Assembly: GCA_035567895.1 (NCBI GenBank)
Contig: DATMPC010000011.1
Coordinates: 186,001 to 250,000 of the forward strand
Direction: 5' to 3'
Length of the DNA stretch: 64,000 bases
From: Terriglobales bacterium
GTDB lineage: Bacteria > Acidobacteriota > Terriglobia > Terriglobales > Acidobacteriaceae
The notes beneath the pieces are model-generated. The model was not told where the DNA came from and did not search any database. It was given only the letters and a program-made list of their open reading frames with translations. A program made the position numbers and the translations under genes. This document shows, piece by piece, positions 1-9,700 of this stretch. The number at the start of each line of letters is the position of its first letter. The first letter of the stretch is position 1.

Positions 1-806
1 AGCCCTTTGTCTCGGTTAATTGTGGAGCGTTCCCAGAAACGCTTCTCGAAACCGAACTCTTCGGCTACATGAAAGGCGCGTTTACCGGCGCTACTCAAAA
101 CAAGCAAGGGCTCTTTGAAGTCGCCGGCGGGGGAACCATCTTTCTCGACGAGATAGCAGAGATGAGCCTCGCGATGCAGGTGAAGTTGCTACGTGCCTTG
201 CAGGAGCGGACAATTCGTCCTGTAGGGGGAACATCGGAAATTCCAATCGATGTTCGCGTAATTGCGGCAACCAACCGGGATTTGCAACAGATGGTCGAGG
301 AAAAAGCTTTCCGCGAGGATCTCTACTATCGAATCTCAGTCATTCCCATCGACGTCCCTCCTCTGCGATCTCGCGAGGAAGACATTCCTTTGCTCGCCAA
401 CCACTTCCTGAAGCGCTACGCACCTGCCGCGGGGAAGAACATCTTGCGCATCTCCCATGAGTCCATTGAAAGGCTCCTGGCTTATGATTGGCCGGGCAAC
501 GTTCGTCAACTCGAGAACACCGTTGAACGTGGTGTGGCCATGGAGACTGGGGAAGTGCTGAACGTTGCAGCGCCAGAAGAGCGTTCCAAGGCGCGCATCG
601 CAGCGGCCGCATTGGGGGCTTCACCTGGAGATTCTCTAGGCGTGCCCGCCGAGGGAATCGATATGGAAGCCTACGTTGCCGATCTAGAGCGCTCGATGTT
701 GCAGTCGGCGCTGCGGCAGTCAGGCGGCGTTCAGACTCGTGCTGCGGAGTTGTTGAGGCTCTCGTACCGTTCGTTCCGCCATCTCGCGAAGAAGTACAAG
801 CTGTAG
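1..806 (+). CDS. sigma54-dependent NtrC-family response regulator (5' truncated by window edge)
   Basis: The reading frame is open from base 3 and lacks its start, so the receiver domain and Walker A lie outside the window. Visible parts of the AAA+ sigma54-activation domain are the GAFTGA loop that contacts sigma54 (bases 75-92), the Walker B-like GGTIFLDEI, and the sensor/arginine-finger stretch ATNRDLQ...[10 protein letters not shown]-terminal Fis-type helix-turn-helix ([17 protein letters not shown]) follows. Such proteins remodel RNA polymerase-sigma54 at enhancer-dependent promoters. The frame ends in TAG. The regulated genes cannot be told from the sequence. Family assignment is firm; whether a receiver domain is present is inferred only. 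Confidence 0.93.
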   Translation, partial: PFVSVNCGAFPETLLETELFGYMKGAFTGATQNKQGLFEVAGGGTIFLDEIAEMSLAMQVKLLRALQERTIRPVGGTSEIPIDVRVIAATNRDLQQMVEEKAFREDLYYRISVIPIDVPPLRSREEDIPLLANHFLKRYAPAAGKNILRISHESIERLLAYDWPGNVRQLENTVERGVAMETGEVLNVAAPEERSKARIAAAALGASPGDSLGVPAEGIDMEAYVADLERSMLQSALRQSGGVQTRAAELLRLSYRSFRHLAKKYKL

Positions 807-906
807 AGACGATTCCCGAAACGGTATCATGGGCCCTGACCGAGGCCCCGGTTTCCAGTCGGGACTTTTACGAGAAGACCGGCGCGCTTTCACCGCGGCT
901 CGTTGT

Positions 907-1281
907 CTAGACTGCCCACAGACTCTCGTCCTGATCCGAATGTAATCCGCGATCTTCGCCTGTGATCCAGTCCTTACGCTGTGGGGTGCATACGTCGATT
1001 GCTATTACATCCTCCAGCACTTCCGACGAATGCTCGACACCGCGTGGGATAGTCAAGACCTGATTTGGTAGCAGCGTCACCGGCCCGGTCGGTAACTGGA
1101 AGCGCCACGAGCCTTTCAGCAGGAAAATCACTTCTTCCTGATCGTGGCAGTGAGGTCTGGTTACCGATCCTTGCTTGGCTTCCAAGCGCGCGAGTGTCAG
1201 GCTCTCTCCGGTAGCTACTTTACGCCGATACTCGCGTGTCAAGTAATCGGGCCGCATCTTGTTCATGTCATAGACTGCCAT
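907..1281 (-). CDS. small cupin-domain protein, last gene of the ilv operon
   Basis: A 124-residue single-domain cupin. Motif 1 is PHCHDQEEVIFLLKG with the usual His/His/Glu metal ligands, and motif 2 is around PNQVLTIPRGVEHSSE with the second His. No signal peptide is visible. The start lies 14 bases after the ilvC stop on the same strand, so it is probably co-transcribed with ilvDBNC. Small cupins of this kind can be metal-binding enzymes or sensors, and no substrate can be read from the sequence. Its fixed position behind ilvC suggests a link to branched-chain amino acid metabolism, but that is inference. Confidence 0.85.
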   Translation of the reverse strand: MAVYDMNKMRPDYLTREYRRKVATGESLTLARLEAKQGSVTRPHCHDQEEVIFLLKGSWRFQLPTGPVTLLPNQVLTIPRGVEHSSEVLEDVIAIDVCTPQRKDWITGEDRGLHSDQDESLWAV

Positions 1282-1295
1282 GGTGGGTCACCCTT

Positions 1296-2366
1296 CTAGA
1301 CTGCTACAGCCTTCTTTTCATCCTTGGTTTCGTCCGCCTGTGATCGAGTCTCGGTTTGATCTGGACCGATCGTCACAGGATTAACGAATGGCATCATCGA
1401 ACGTAACTTCGCTCCTACCTGCTCAATCAAGTGTTCGCGCTCCCGGCTGCGAACCTGATTGAACCAGGGTCGTCCTTTTTCGTTTTCGGCAATCCACTGT
1501 CGCGCGAAATCGCCGCTGCGGACATCGGCGAGCATTCGTCTTAGGGCGGCGTAGGTCTCGGCGGTTACGACTTTCGGTCCTCCGGTGTAATCACCATATT
1601 CCGCAGTGTCGCTCACGGAATAACGCATGAAGTTGAGTCCACCCCGATACATGAGATCGACAATTAATTTGAGTTCATGCATGCACTCGAAATATGCGAT
1701 CTCCGGCTGATATCCGGCTTCTACTAACGTTTCAAATCCGGCTTTGATCAGCGCGCTCACACCGCCGCACAACACCGCTTGTTCACCAAAGAGGTCGGTT
1801 TCTGTTTCTTCGGCAAAGGTCGTCTCAATTACACCGGCACGCGTGCAGCCGATCCCTTTGGCATAGGAGAGAGCCAGAGACTTGGCCTTGCCGCTCGCAT
1901 CCTGATGGACTGCCAGGAGTCCCGGCGTGCCGCCACCTTCCGCGAAGACTTCACGCACGCGGTGGCCCGGAGACTTTGGCGCGATCATGATTACATCGAC
2001 GGCCGCAGGGGGTTCGATGGTCTTGAAGTGGATGTTGAAGCCGTGTGCAAACAGGAGCGTTTTGCCTGCCGAGAGTGCAGGCGCAATGGCCTCCTGATAG
2101 AGCTTTGGCTGGACCGTGTCGGGTACCAGCACCACCAAAACGTCGCCCCACACGGCCGCGTCCTTTGGAACCAGGACCTCAAAGCCCGCTTCGCGCGCCT
2201 TGGATCGCGAACGACTCTGGAGTTCCAGCGCAATCCGAACCTGAACTCCGCTGTCGCGAAGATTCAGCGCATGTGCATGCCCCTGTGACCCGTAGCCGAA
2301 AACAGCTACGTTCTTGTTCTTGATGAGTGCCAAATCTGCCGAGTTTTCGTAATAAATCGTTGCCAT
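1296..2366 (-). CDS. ilvC: ketol-acid reductoisomerase
   Basis: 356 residues, the length of a class I KARI with some C-terminal extension. It converts acetolactate or acetohydroxybutyrate to the dihydroxy acid using NAD(P)H and Mg2+. The Rossmann motif [17 protein letters not shown] is near residues 24-40, followed by a loop with ELQSRSRS whose Arg/Ser content suggests NADPH use (inference). [22 protein letters not shown] and the metal-binding segment [19 protein letters not shown] are all present. The [11 protein letters not shown] segment differs slightly from the common APKGPGHTVRR. It lies 14 bases after ilvN in the leftward ilv operon, with the cupin gene 14 bases downstream. Confidence 0.97.
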   Translation of the reverse strand: MATIYYENSADLALIKNKNVAVFGYGSQGHAHALNLRDSGVQVRIALELQSRSRSKAREAGFEVLVPKDAAVWGDVLVVLVPDTVQPKLYQEAIAPALSAGKTLLFAHGFNIHFKTIEPPAAVDVIMIAPKSPGHRVREVFAEGGGTPGLLAVHQDASGKAKSLALSYAKGIGCTRAGVIETTFAEETETDLFGEQAVLCGGVSALIKAGFETLVEAGYQPEIAYFECMHELKLIVDLMYRGGLNFMRYSVSDTAEYGDYTGGPKVVTAETYAALRRMLADVRSGDFARQWIAENEKGRPWFNQVRSREREHLIEQVGAKLRSMMPFVNPVTIGPDQTETRSQADETKDEKKAVAV

Positions 2367-2380
2367 TGAGACTTCCTTTC

Positions 2381-2953
2381 CTAAGAACAGTTACGCAATA
2401 TGCTGAGGTGATCCGAGTTCCACAATGGTGCAGCGCCCTTGGACGACCCTGTCCCGGGAGCGAAGACAGGTGCACTTCCCCGGGTCATGGCGACGCGCCC
2501 TGTACGAGTCATTTCGAGAATGCCGTACGGACGCACCCCCTCGAGCAAGCTGTCGATCGCGTCTTCGGGACCGGTGGCCTCTATGACGAGTGACTCGGCG
2601 GAGACTTCAAGAACTCTGGCGCGGAATGCGTCGACCACGCGCATCACTTCTGGCCGCACTTCCTGAGAGGCAGCCACTTTCACGATTACTAATTCGCGGT
2701 GCAGCGACGGAACCGACGAGATGTCATGGACATGAAGCACTTCGGGCAGCTTGTACAAGTTGGCTTCCACCAGGGGGGCTCCCTGAGCATCGATTGCGAC
2801 GACTACCGTCATTCGCGAAATCTCCGGCAGATGCGTGTGTCCAACCGTTAACGACTCGATGTTGTACCCTCGCCGCCGGAACAGTGACGAAACGCGGTTC
2901 AGAACGCCAGGATGATCGGCAACGTAGACGATAAATGTGCGTACCATGCTCAC
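2381..2953 (-). CDS. ilvN: acetolactate synthase small (regulatory) subunit
   Basis: 190 residues. The N-terminal ACT domain begins [31 protein letters not shown], the valine-binding regulatory fold of AHAS small subunits; the second half matches the C-terminal activation domain. It binds and activates IlvB and confers feedback inhibition by valine. The GTG start overlaps the ilvB TGA by four bases (GTGA), which implies translational coupling; an ATG two codons later is an alternative start. The C-terminal tail past about residue 160 is low-complexity and probably not part of the fold. Confidence 0.95.
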   Translation of the reverse strand: MSMVRTFIVYVADHPGVLNRVSSLFRRRGYNIESLTVGHTHLPEISRMTVVVAIDAQGAPLVEANLYKLPEVLHVHDISSVPSLHRELVIVKVAASQEVRPEVMRVVDAFRARVLEVSAESLVIEATGPEDAIDSLLEGVRPYGILEMTRTGRVAMTRGSAPVFAPGTGSSKGAAPLWNSDHLSILRNCS

Positions 2954-4659
2954 GCCTCCGATGCCGCGGTCTCTACTAGTGGATTTGGACGGCGAATCAT
3001 CTGGTGCAGAGCTGCTCCGCTGGGCACCATTGGAAACACAGAGTCTTCCTGTTCCACCATGAAATTGATCAACGCAGTGCCGCGGCGGCGGCGCGCTTCG
3101 CGAATCGCAGGTCCAACCTGCTCTCGACTGCGTGCCGTAATCCCAAGCAATCCGAAAGCCTCCGCGACTTTTGCGAAATCAGGACTCAGCAGCGGCGTTG
3201 CGGAATAGCGACGGTCATAGAAAAACTCCTGCCACTGCCGCACCATGCCCAGATACCCGTTGTTGATCACAGCGATATTCAGGTCGAGCTCCTCCTGCGC
3301 TGCCGTGGCGAGTTCCGGCATCGTCATCTGGAATCCGCCATCGCCGGCGACCACCCAGACCTCCGCATCGGGCCGTGCAAACTTCGCACCAATCGCCGCG
3401 GGCAACGCGAATCCCATAGTGCCAAGACCGCCGGATGTGATCAATGAACGCGGCTGCTCGTGCTTGTAATACTGCGCCTCCCACATCTGGTGCTGGCCTA
3501 CGTCGGTGACCACGATGGAGTTGCCATTGGTCTCGCGCCACAGATCATGGATCACATGCGCGGCGTAAAGGTGACCGCTATCCGGCAACTTCTGAATGTC
3601 ACGGACAGCAGAATCCCCCTTGAGCTCGTCAATGTAGTGCAACCATCGTTGCCGGTCTGCACGCGCCAAATCAGGAATCATCTGGGTAAGAACCTGGCGC
3701 AGATCTCCGACCAGAGCGATGTCAACGCGAACATTCTTGTTGATCTCCGCCGGGTCGATCTCGACGTGAATCTTCTTTGCTCGTGGCGCATACGTCTTGA
3801 GTGTGCCGGTTACGCGATCGTCAAAGCGCATGCCGAAAGCCAGAAGCAGATCGGCTTCCTGAATGGCATGGTTTACCCACGCTTCGCCATGCATGCCCAT
3901 CATTCCGAGATTGAGAGGATGGGACGCCGGGAAGCCTCCGATACCGAGCAGCGTCATCGCAATGGGAACTGAGGCGCGCTCAGCAAACTCGCGAAGCTCG
4001 TCCATCGCGTTCGAAAGCAGGACTCCGTGACCGGCGAGAATCACTGGTTGCTCCGCTGCGTTGATCATTTCAATGGCAGCGGCATATTGGTCAGCGTCGA
4101 AGCTTTGCTTGCCTTCTGTTACAGCAGGCGGAGTGTAGGCTGTGCGATCGAACTCGCATGACGATTGTTGGGCGTCCTTCGTGATATCTACCAAGACCGG
4201 ACCGGGACGGCCGCTACGGGCCAGATGGAACGCCGCGCGCAACGTGGGAGCCACGTCTTCCGCGCGCTTCACCAGATAATTGTGTTTCGTGATCGGCAGC
4301 GTGATGCCAGTGATGTCGGTTTCCTGAAATGCGTCGGTGCCGAGGAATTTGCTGCCTACTTGCCCCGTAATGCAGACGACGGGTGAGGAATCCATCATGG
4401 CAGTGGCGATGCCGGTCACCATGTTGGTAGCGCCTGGACCAGATGTCGCGATTGCAACCCCGACTCCGCCTCCCGCGCGCGCGTATCCGTCTGCCATATG
4501 GGTTGCGCCTTGCTCGTGGCGAACGAGAACGTGGTGAATCTCTGGGTATCCGCAAAGCGCATCGTAAGCTGGAAGGATTGCGCCGCCCGGGTATCCAAAG
4601 ACGTGCTTCACTCCCTCTCCGATCAAGCACTCCCACAGGATTTGCGCACCGGTCTTCAT
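2950..4659 (-). CDS. ilvB: acetolactate synthase large (catalytic) subunit
   Basis: 569 residues, typical for the ThDP-dependent AHAS catalytic subunit. It condenses two pyruvates, or pyruvate with 2-ketobutyrate, in the first common step of Val/Leu/Ile synthesis. The catalytic Glu lies in VRHEQGATHMADGYARAGG. ATSGPGATN, the FAD/central domain (MGMHGEAWVNHAIQEADLL) and the ThDP/Mg motif GDGGFQMTMPELATAAQEELDLNIAVINN (GDG...NN) are all present. It lies 20 bases after ilvD and overlaps ilvN by four bases. Catabolic pyruvate oxidase-like relatives exist, but the ilvN partner makes the assignment secure. Confidence 0.97.
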   Translation of the reverse strand: MKTGAQILWECLIGEGVKHVFGYPGGAILPAYDALCGYPEIHHVLVRHEQGATHMADGYARAGGGVGVAIATSGPGATNMVTGIATAMMDSSPVVCITGQVGSKFLGTDAFQETDITGITLPITKHNYLVKRAEDVAPTLRAAFHLARSGRPGPVLVDITKDAQQSSCEFDRTAYTPPAVTEGKQSFDADQYAAAIEMINAAEQPVILAGHGVLLSNAMDELREFAERASVPIAMTLLGIGGFPASHPLNLGMMGMHGEAWVNHAIQEADLLLAFGMRFDDRVTGTLKTYAPRAKKIHVEIDPAEINKNVRVDIALVGDLRQVLTQMIPDLARADRQRWLHYIDELKGDSAVRDIQKLPDSGHLYAAHVIHDLWRETNGNSIVVTDVGQHQMWEAQYYKHEQPRSLITSGGLGTMGFALPAAIGAKFARPDAEVWVVAGDGGFQMTMPELATAAQEELDLNIAVINNGYLGMVRQWQEFFYDRRYSATPLLSPDFAKVAEAFGLLGITARSREQVGPAIREARRRRGTALINFMVEQEDSVFPMVPSGAALHQMIRRPNPLVETAASEA

Positions 4660-4679
4660 CGTTCCTTCATCTCCTCCGC

Positions 4680-6353
4680 CTAAATCGTTACGGCCCCGAG
4701 CGAGGCTGACGACACTTGGTTGGCATACTTCGCCATTACACCCGTTCCATATCGGGGCTGGGGTGGCTTCCAGGATGCCAGCCGCTGTTTCAATTCGGAA
4801 TCGGAAACTTCCACGCGTAACTCGCGCTTTTTGAGATCGAAGACGATTACGTCTCCTTCACAGACGGCGGCGATCGGTCCGCCGCTCATCGCTTCCGGAG
4901 CGACATGGCCAGCCATCAGCCCGTGAGTTGCACCAGAGAATCGTCCATCGGTGAGCAGCGCGACAGAATCACCCAGCCCTGCTCCGACAAGAGCGGCGGT
5001 AACCGCGAGCATCTCGCGCATCCCTGGACCACCTCTTGGTCCTTCATAGCGGATCACTACGACATCGCCTGCTTTGATCCGGCCGCCTTGCACGGCAGCA
5101 AATGCCTGCTCTTCGCTGTCGAAGACGCGTGCTGGTCCTGCGTGATGTTGAAAATCGTGACCTGCGACCTTCAGCACGCAGCCTTCGGGCGCGAGATTGC
5201 CTTTCAGAATTACCAGTCCGCCAGTCGGTTTCAGTGGATTGTTTGCCGGACGAACCACTTCCTGGTCTGGTGTCTCGACCGCGGACTTCGCCTCTTCTCC
5301 GATCGACTTGCCGGTCACGGTCAGCGCATCGGCATGCAATAGACCAGCGGCGAGCAGCCGCTGAGCGACCAGCCGAGTACCGCCGGCTTCAAACAGATCA
5401 GTAGCTACGAACCTCCCGCCGGGTTTGAGGTCTGCGATAAGTGGGACGCGCGAGCTGATGCGCTGGAAGTCATCGATCCTAAACGCTACACCGGAAGTGT
5501 GTGCAATCGCGAGCAGGTGTAACACTGCATTCGTCGATCCGCCGGTGGCTGCAACACTGGCCACGGCATTCTCAAACGCACCTCGTGTAAGGATTTGTTT
5601 CGGCAGACGCTGTGCCCCCACAAGTTCCATCACGAGGCGCCCGGTCGCCTGCGCCTGCCGCATCTTGGACGGGTGAGTTGCGGGAACGCCTCCGCTGCCC
5701 ATCGCAGCGACTCCTAGAAACTCGCACACCATCGCCATGGTGTTTGCGGTAAATTGGCCCCCACAGGCTCCCGCGCCAGGACAAGCCTTGTCCTCGATCT
5801 CCTTCAGGTCCGAATCCGCCAGCTTGCCGCGGCTGTGAGCGCCAACCGCTTCGAAAACATCCTGAATCGTGACATTCTTCCCGCGAAAAGATCCGGGAGC
5901 GATGGAGCCGCCATACAGAACGACTGATGGAAGATTCAGTCTCGCAATCGCCATTACCGCACCGGGAATGGTCTTGTCGCAACCAACCAAGACCACGAGG
6001 CCGTCGAAGTGATTCCCGCGCGCAACCAGCTCAATGGAATCGGCAATGACCTCACGGCTGACTAGCGATGTTCGCATGCCCTCCGCGCCCATCGTGATGC
6101 CATCGGAGATGGAGACGGTATTGAACTCCATCGGAGTCCCGCCGGCCTCGCGTACGCCGCGTTTCACCTCAGCCGCCAAATCGCGCAGGTGGAAGTTGCA
6201 CGGACCAATTTCGGTCCACGTGTTAGCAATGCCGATGATCGGACGGCGCAGGTCTTCATCAGTGAATCCCACAGCCTTGAGCATCGCGCGAGCCGGAGCC
6301 CTGCTTGGCCCTTCGGTGATCGCTGCGCTGTTTCTCTTGCGCTCGTTCATCAC
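4680..6353 (-). CDS. ilvD: dihydroxy-acid dehydratase
   Basis: 557 residues. It dehydrates dihydroxy acids to 2-keto acids, the third step of Val/Ile synthesis, and carries an Fe-S cluster. Conserved Cys-bearing motifs are visible: [30 protein letters not shown] and [14 protein letters not shown], plus the C-terminal [14 protein letters not shown]. The GTG at 6353 is followed at once by ATG at 6350. An AAGG seven bases before the ATG makes 6350 the more likely start (MNERKRNS). It is the first structural gene of the ilv operon, and its leader region contains an attenuator. Confidence 0.97.
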   Translation of the reverse strand: MMNERKRNSAAITEGPSRAPARAMLKAVGFTDEDLRRPIIGIANTWTEIGPCNFHLRDLAAEVKRGVREAGGTPMEFNTVSISDGITMGAEGMRTSLVSREVIADSIELVARGNHFDGLVVLVGCDKTIPGAVMAIARLNLPSVVLYGGSIAPGSFRGKNVTIQDVFEAVGAHSRGKLADSDLKEIEDKACPGAGACGGQFTANTMAMVCEFLGVAAMGSGGVPATHPSKMRQAQATGRLVMELVGAQRLPKQILTRGAFENAVASVAATGGSTNAVLHLLAIAHTSGVAFRIDDFQRISSRVPLIADLKPGGRFVATDLFEAGGTRLVAQRLLAAGLLHADALTVTGKSIGEEAKSAVETPDQEVVRPANNPLKPTGGLVILKGNLAPEGCVLKVAGHDFQHHAGPARVFDSEEQAFAAVQGGRIKAGDVVVIRYEGPRGGPGMREMLAVTAALVGAGLGDSVALLTDGRFSGATHGLMAGHVAPEAMSGGPIAAVCEGDVIVFDLKKRELRVEVSDSELKQRLASWKPPQPRYGTGVMAKYANQVSSASLGAVTI

Positions 6354-6380
6354 AAAACCTTGAACTCTCCCAAAACACTT

Positions 6381-6409
6381 GAGGCCATCATCTGCTGGAT
6401 GATGGCCTC
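6381..6409 (-). terminator. ilv attenuator terminator hairpin
   Basis: A perfect 12-bp inverted repeat (gaggccatcatc / gatgatggcctc, 5-base loop) sits 28 bases before the ilvD GTG. In the leftward transcript it is followed by AAGTGTTTTG, a weak U-run, so it is an imperfect intrinsic terminator. Its promoter-proximal arm (6398-6408) is equally complementary to a second copy of the distal arm at 6428-6438, giving a competing antiterminator with a 19-base loop. The alternative pairing is the hallmark of transcription attenuation. The sequence and pairings are seen directly; the regulatory behaviour is inferred. Confidence 0.8.
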
Positions 6410-6427
6410 GAACTTTGCTGCTTCTTT

Positions 6428-6438
6428 AGGCCATCATC
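6428..6438 (-). promoter_or_regulatory. ilv antiterminator arm (direct copy of the terminator distal arm)
   Basis: The 11 bases aggccatcatc repeat those at 6382-6392 exactly, and both can pair with gatgatggcct at 6398-6408. The leader peptide stop codon (6434-6436) lies inside this arm. A ribosome that finishes the leader would therefore mask it and leave the terminator free to form. A ribosome stalled on Val/Leu codons upstream would leave it exposed to form the antiterminator. Confidence 0.78.
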
Positions 6439-6559
6439 CCGTTGCTTCCCGCAAAAGGACGGGTGTAAGCACGGAAATTCGAACGACCGCGACGACAGAC
6501 AAAACCTCAGCTCCACTGAAACCTACGTTCTTTGTGCCTATGTTCGCGATGCTTTTCAT
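6434..6559 (-). CDS. ilvL: Val/Leu-rich leader peptide of the ilv operon (attenuator)
   Basis: A 41-codon ORF not recognised by standard length cut-offs. Residues 19-36 read VLSVVAVVRISVLTPVLL, with 12 of 18 residues Val, Leu or Ile, and the peptide ends REATG-TGA. This matches the design of the enterobacterial ilvL leader, with a run of regulatory codons just before the stop. The stop overlaps the antiterminator arm at 6428-6438. A promoter lies about 30 bases upstream and the ATG is preceded by a weak GGAAC. The symbol is given by function and position; there is no expectation of sequence homology to ilvL. Expression is inferred. Confidence 0.8.
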   Translation of the reverse strand: MKSIANIGTKNVGFSGAEVLSVVAVVRISVLTPVLLREATG

Positions 6560-6590
6560 GGAACTGTTCCGACTGCTTCGATGGACTGGA

Positions 6591-6619
6591 ACTATAAATG
6601 TCGCTTATGAAGAAGTCAA
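6591..6619 (-). promoter_or_regulatory. sigma70-type promoter of the ilv operon
   Basis: Read leftward: TTGACT (6619-6614), 17 bases, TATAGT (6596-6591). Both boxes match consensus at 5 of 6 and 4-5 of 6 positions with ideal spacing. The predicted transcription start near 6584 leaves a leader of about 230 bases containing the leader peptide and attenuator before ilvD. Confidence 0.75.
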
Positions 6620-6689
6620 CAATATAAGCCTGAGCAAAGCTGCCAAGTTGCTCATTGGCTTTCCTGATGCACGCTATCCGAAGTTTCGA

Positions 6690-6717
6690 TTGGAACCTCG
6701 AGTCAAGTGGCTATACA
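6690..6717 (+). promoter_or_regulatory. possible gltB promoter
   Basis: TTGGAA, 16 bases, TATACA, ending 24 bases before the GTG at 6741. The match is moderate and the spacing slightly short. It lies in the same 390-base divergent region as the ilv promoter, which could let one regulator affect both amino-acid loci. Confidence 0.35.
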
Positions 6718-6740
6718 CCTGAACAGTAATCTCGGGCGCA

Positions 6741-9700
6741 GTGTCACCCTGTGAAACTTCTGGTAAGGCGGCAAATGTGCAGCAAGGCTTGTACGATCCC
6801 CGGTTCGAGCACGACTCCTGCGGCGTAGGTTTCATTACGCGAATCTCCAGCATGCCCTCTTTTGACATGCTCCGGATGGGACTCGAAGCTCTCTCGCGTC
6901 TTGCACATCGGGGCGCTATCGCCGCCGACGGACGCAGCGGAGACGGAGCTGGCATTACCGCGGGCCTGCCGCACGGGCTATTTCGGGCCTTCTTACGCGA
7001 ACGTGGGTTGCAGATCAGAGATGACCATTCTCTTGCTGCGGGAATGATCTTTGGCAGCCTGGAAGAACTTTCAGTCAGCGAAGAGATCCTAAGTTCCGCT
7101 TTGAAACAAGAGCAATTGGAGTTGCTCTGCTGGCGTGATGTGCCAGTCAACGAAGAAGCGCTTGGAGAGACCGCGCTGGCTTCTATGCCTGTCATCCGGC
7201 AGGCACTCATCGTTCCGCACTTCGCCATGCGGGTTGAAGAGCTCGAGACTAGGCTGCACCGTGCCCGCAAGACATTCGAACGAGCGAACCTGAATACCTA
7301 TATCGCCTCACTATCGGCGAAGACCATTGTCTACAAGGCTCTCTGTACTGGCGCGCACCTGCGCGAGTTCTATCTGGATCTTCAGGATCCCAATTTCGAG
7401 ACCGCCTTCGTCGTCTTCCATCAGCGCTACGCGACGAACACGCATCCCTCCTGGTGGCTGGCGCAGCCGTTTCGTTTGCTCGCTCATAACGGCGAGATCA
7501 ACACCATCGGCGCGAACCGCACGTGGATGAAGGCTCGCGAGAATCACTTGCCGCCAGACTTCTTGCCACTGCTACGCGAAGGCGGTTCCGATTCCTGCCA
7601 TCTGGATGAAACCGCCGAGATGTTGCTCCGCGGCGGACGCGATCTGCTGCACAGCATCGCGATGCTTGTTGTTCCCGCGTGGCAAGCACATCCGGCGTTT
7701 CACGACCTCGCCGGATTCTATAGGGAACATTCCTCCTTGATGGAGCCTTGGGACGGTCCAGCCGCTCTGGCGTTCACTGATGGACGTTATGTGGGAGCCG
7801 CGCTCGACCGCAACGGCCTTCGCCCGATGCGCTACGCCGTTACAAACGATGGATTCGTCGTCGCCGGGTCTGAGGTTGGCCTCTTCGATCTAGACGAGGA
7901 ATGCGTTCGCGTGAAAGGGCGACTGGGTCCAGGGCAGATGCTGGTCGTCGATCTCGACGAGCACATGATTCTCGATGCCGACGGAATCAAGCATCATCTT
8001 CTGAAGGTGAACCCAAAACGGAACTCGCGCTTGCTGAGCGTACCTACCGTATCGGCGCCGATTGAGCCGATTCCGAACGAGCATTTACAGGCTCTGTACG
8101 GCTATACGCGCGAAGATCTCAAATTGGTTATCGGTCCCATGTCACGGGACGGTAAGGAACCTGTCTGGTCCATGGGTGACGATACTCCGGTCTCCGCGCT
8201 CGCTCACGTCCCACGCTCAACCTATAGCTACTTTCGACAGCGATTCGCACAGGTGACGAACCCGCCTATAGACCCATTGCGGGAAGACTTGATGATGTCC
8301 TTGCGCACTGTGTTGGGACGCAAGCCGTCGTGCTGCGCTGAAAAGGAAGAGGACCGAAGCGCGACACTGCTGAATTTCGCCTCCCCAGTGCTCAGCGAGT
8401 CGGAGCTTCAGGGCATTCGCGTTCAGTCATTCGTCAAGACTGCGGAACTCCAGTGCACGCTTCGAACTTCGGGCGATCTGCGGCAATCGATCTCGGATCT
8501 TTGCGGGGCGGCGGAACAAGCTTCGTCCAACGGCGTCGAATTGCTGATCCTGTCGGACCGGAATGCAGGTCCTACTGAGCTGCCAATCCCAATGGCTCTC
8601 GCGATGGGGGCGGTGCACCATCGACTGATCAAAGCTGGTTTGCGCATGAGCTGCGATTTAGTCGCGGAAACCGGCGACGCCTGGGACGTCCACCATATAG
8701 CGGTGCTGATCGGCTACGGCGCGGGAGCGGTTTGTCCATGGCTGGCGCTGCGTAGCTGCGAGTCTCCCCAAAAACTATCGGAAGCGCTGGCAAATGGCTT
8801 AAAGAAGGTAATGTCCAAGCTGGGCATCTCTGACGTGGCCAGCTATCGGGGCGGACAATTCTTCCAAACCATTGGCTTCGACGACCAGATCGTTGAAGCT
8901 TGCTTCGCAGGCACTCCCAATCTTCTCGGAAAAATTGGATTCGAGAGCATTCAGCATGAGCTGGTGCGCCGAGCACAGCGAAACAGTGGTAGCGAGAAAG
9001 AATTCAACGTCCTTCAGGACTACGGCTCCGTGCGCTATCGCAAAGCGGATAATGCCGACCAACATGGTTGGGCGCCGCCTGTGGTGCGGGCGATGCAAGC
9101 CGCCGTGGGCGTAGCCCGTAAGTCTGATATCGCACCGGGCGAAATCGCATGGAATGACTTCCTGAATCAGGCCGAGACGCCGAAGCCGCACAACCTGCGC
9201 GATCTGCTCGAGTTCTCCTCAGCTTCAGATCCGCTGGCAGTAGCGGAGGTCGAACCAGCGGATCAAATCGCGCGCCGCTTCGTCACGAGCGCGATGTCCC
9301 TGGGCTCCATCAGCCCGGAGGCGCATCGCACGTTGTCGCAGGCCATGAATCTGCTCGGCGGCAAATCGAATACCGGCGAGGGTGGAGAAGACCCAGAAAT
9401 CTATCGTTCGCAGCCCGGCGCAAACAACAAGGTCAAGCAAGTGGCTTCCGGCCGTTTCGGTGTGACTACAGAGTACCTCGTGCAGGCTGAGGAGTTGGAG
9501 ATCAAGATCGCCCAAGGCTCCAAGCCTGGAGAAGGCGGGCAACTTCCAGCCGCCAAAGTGACCGAACTCATCGCGCGGTTACGCCATGCTCAGCTTGGCA
9601 TGTCGTTGATTAGCCCTCCCCCTCACCACGACATCTACAGCATCGAAGACCTGGCGCAGCTCATTCACGATCTTAAACAAGTAAATCCAACTGCTCGCGT

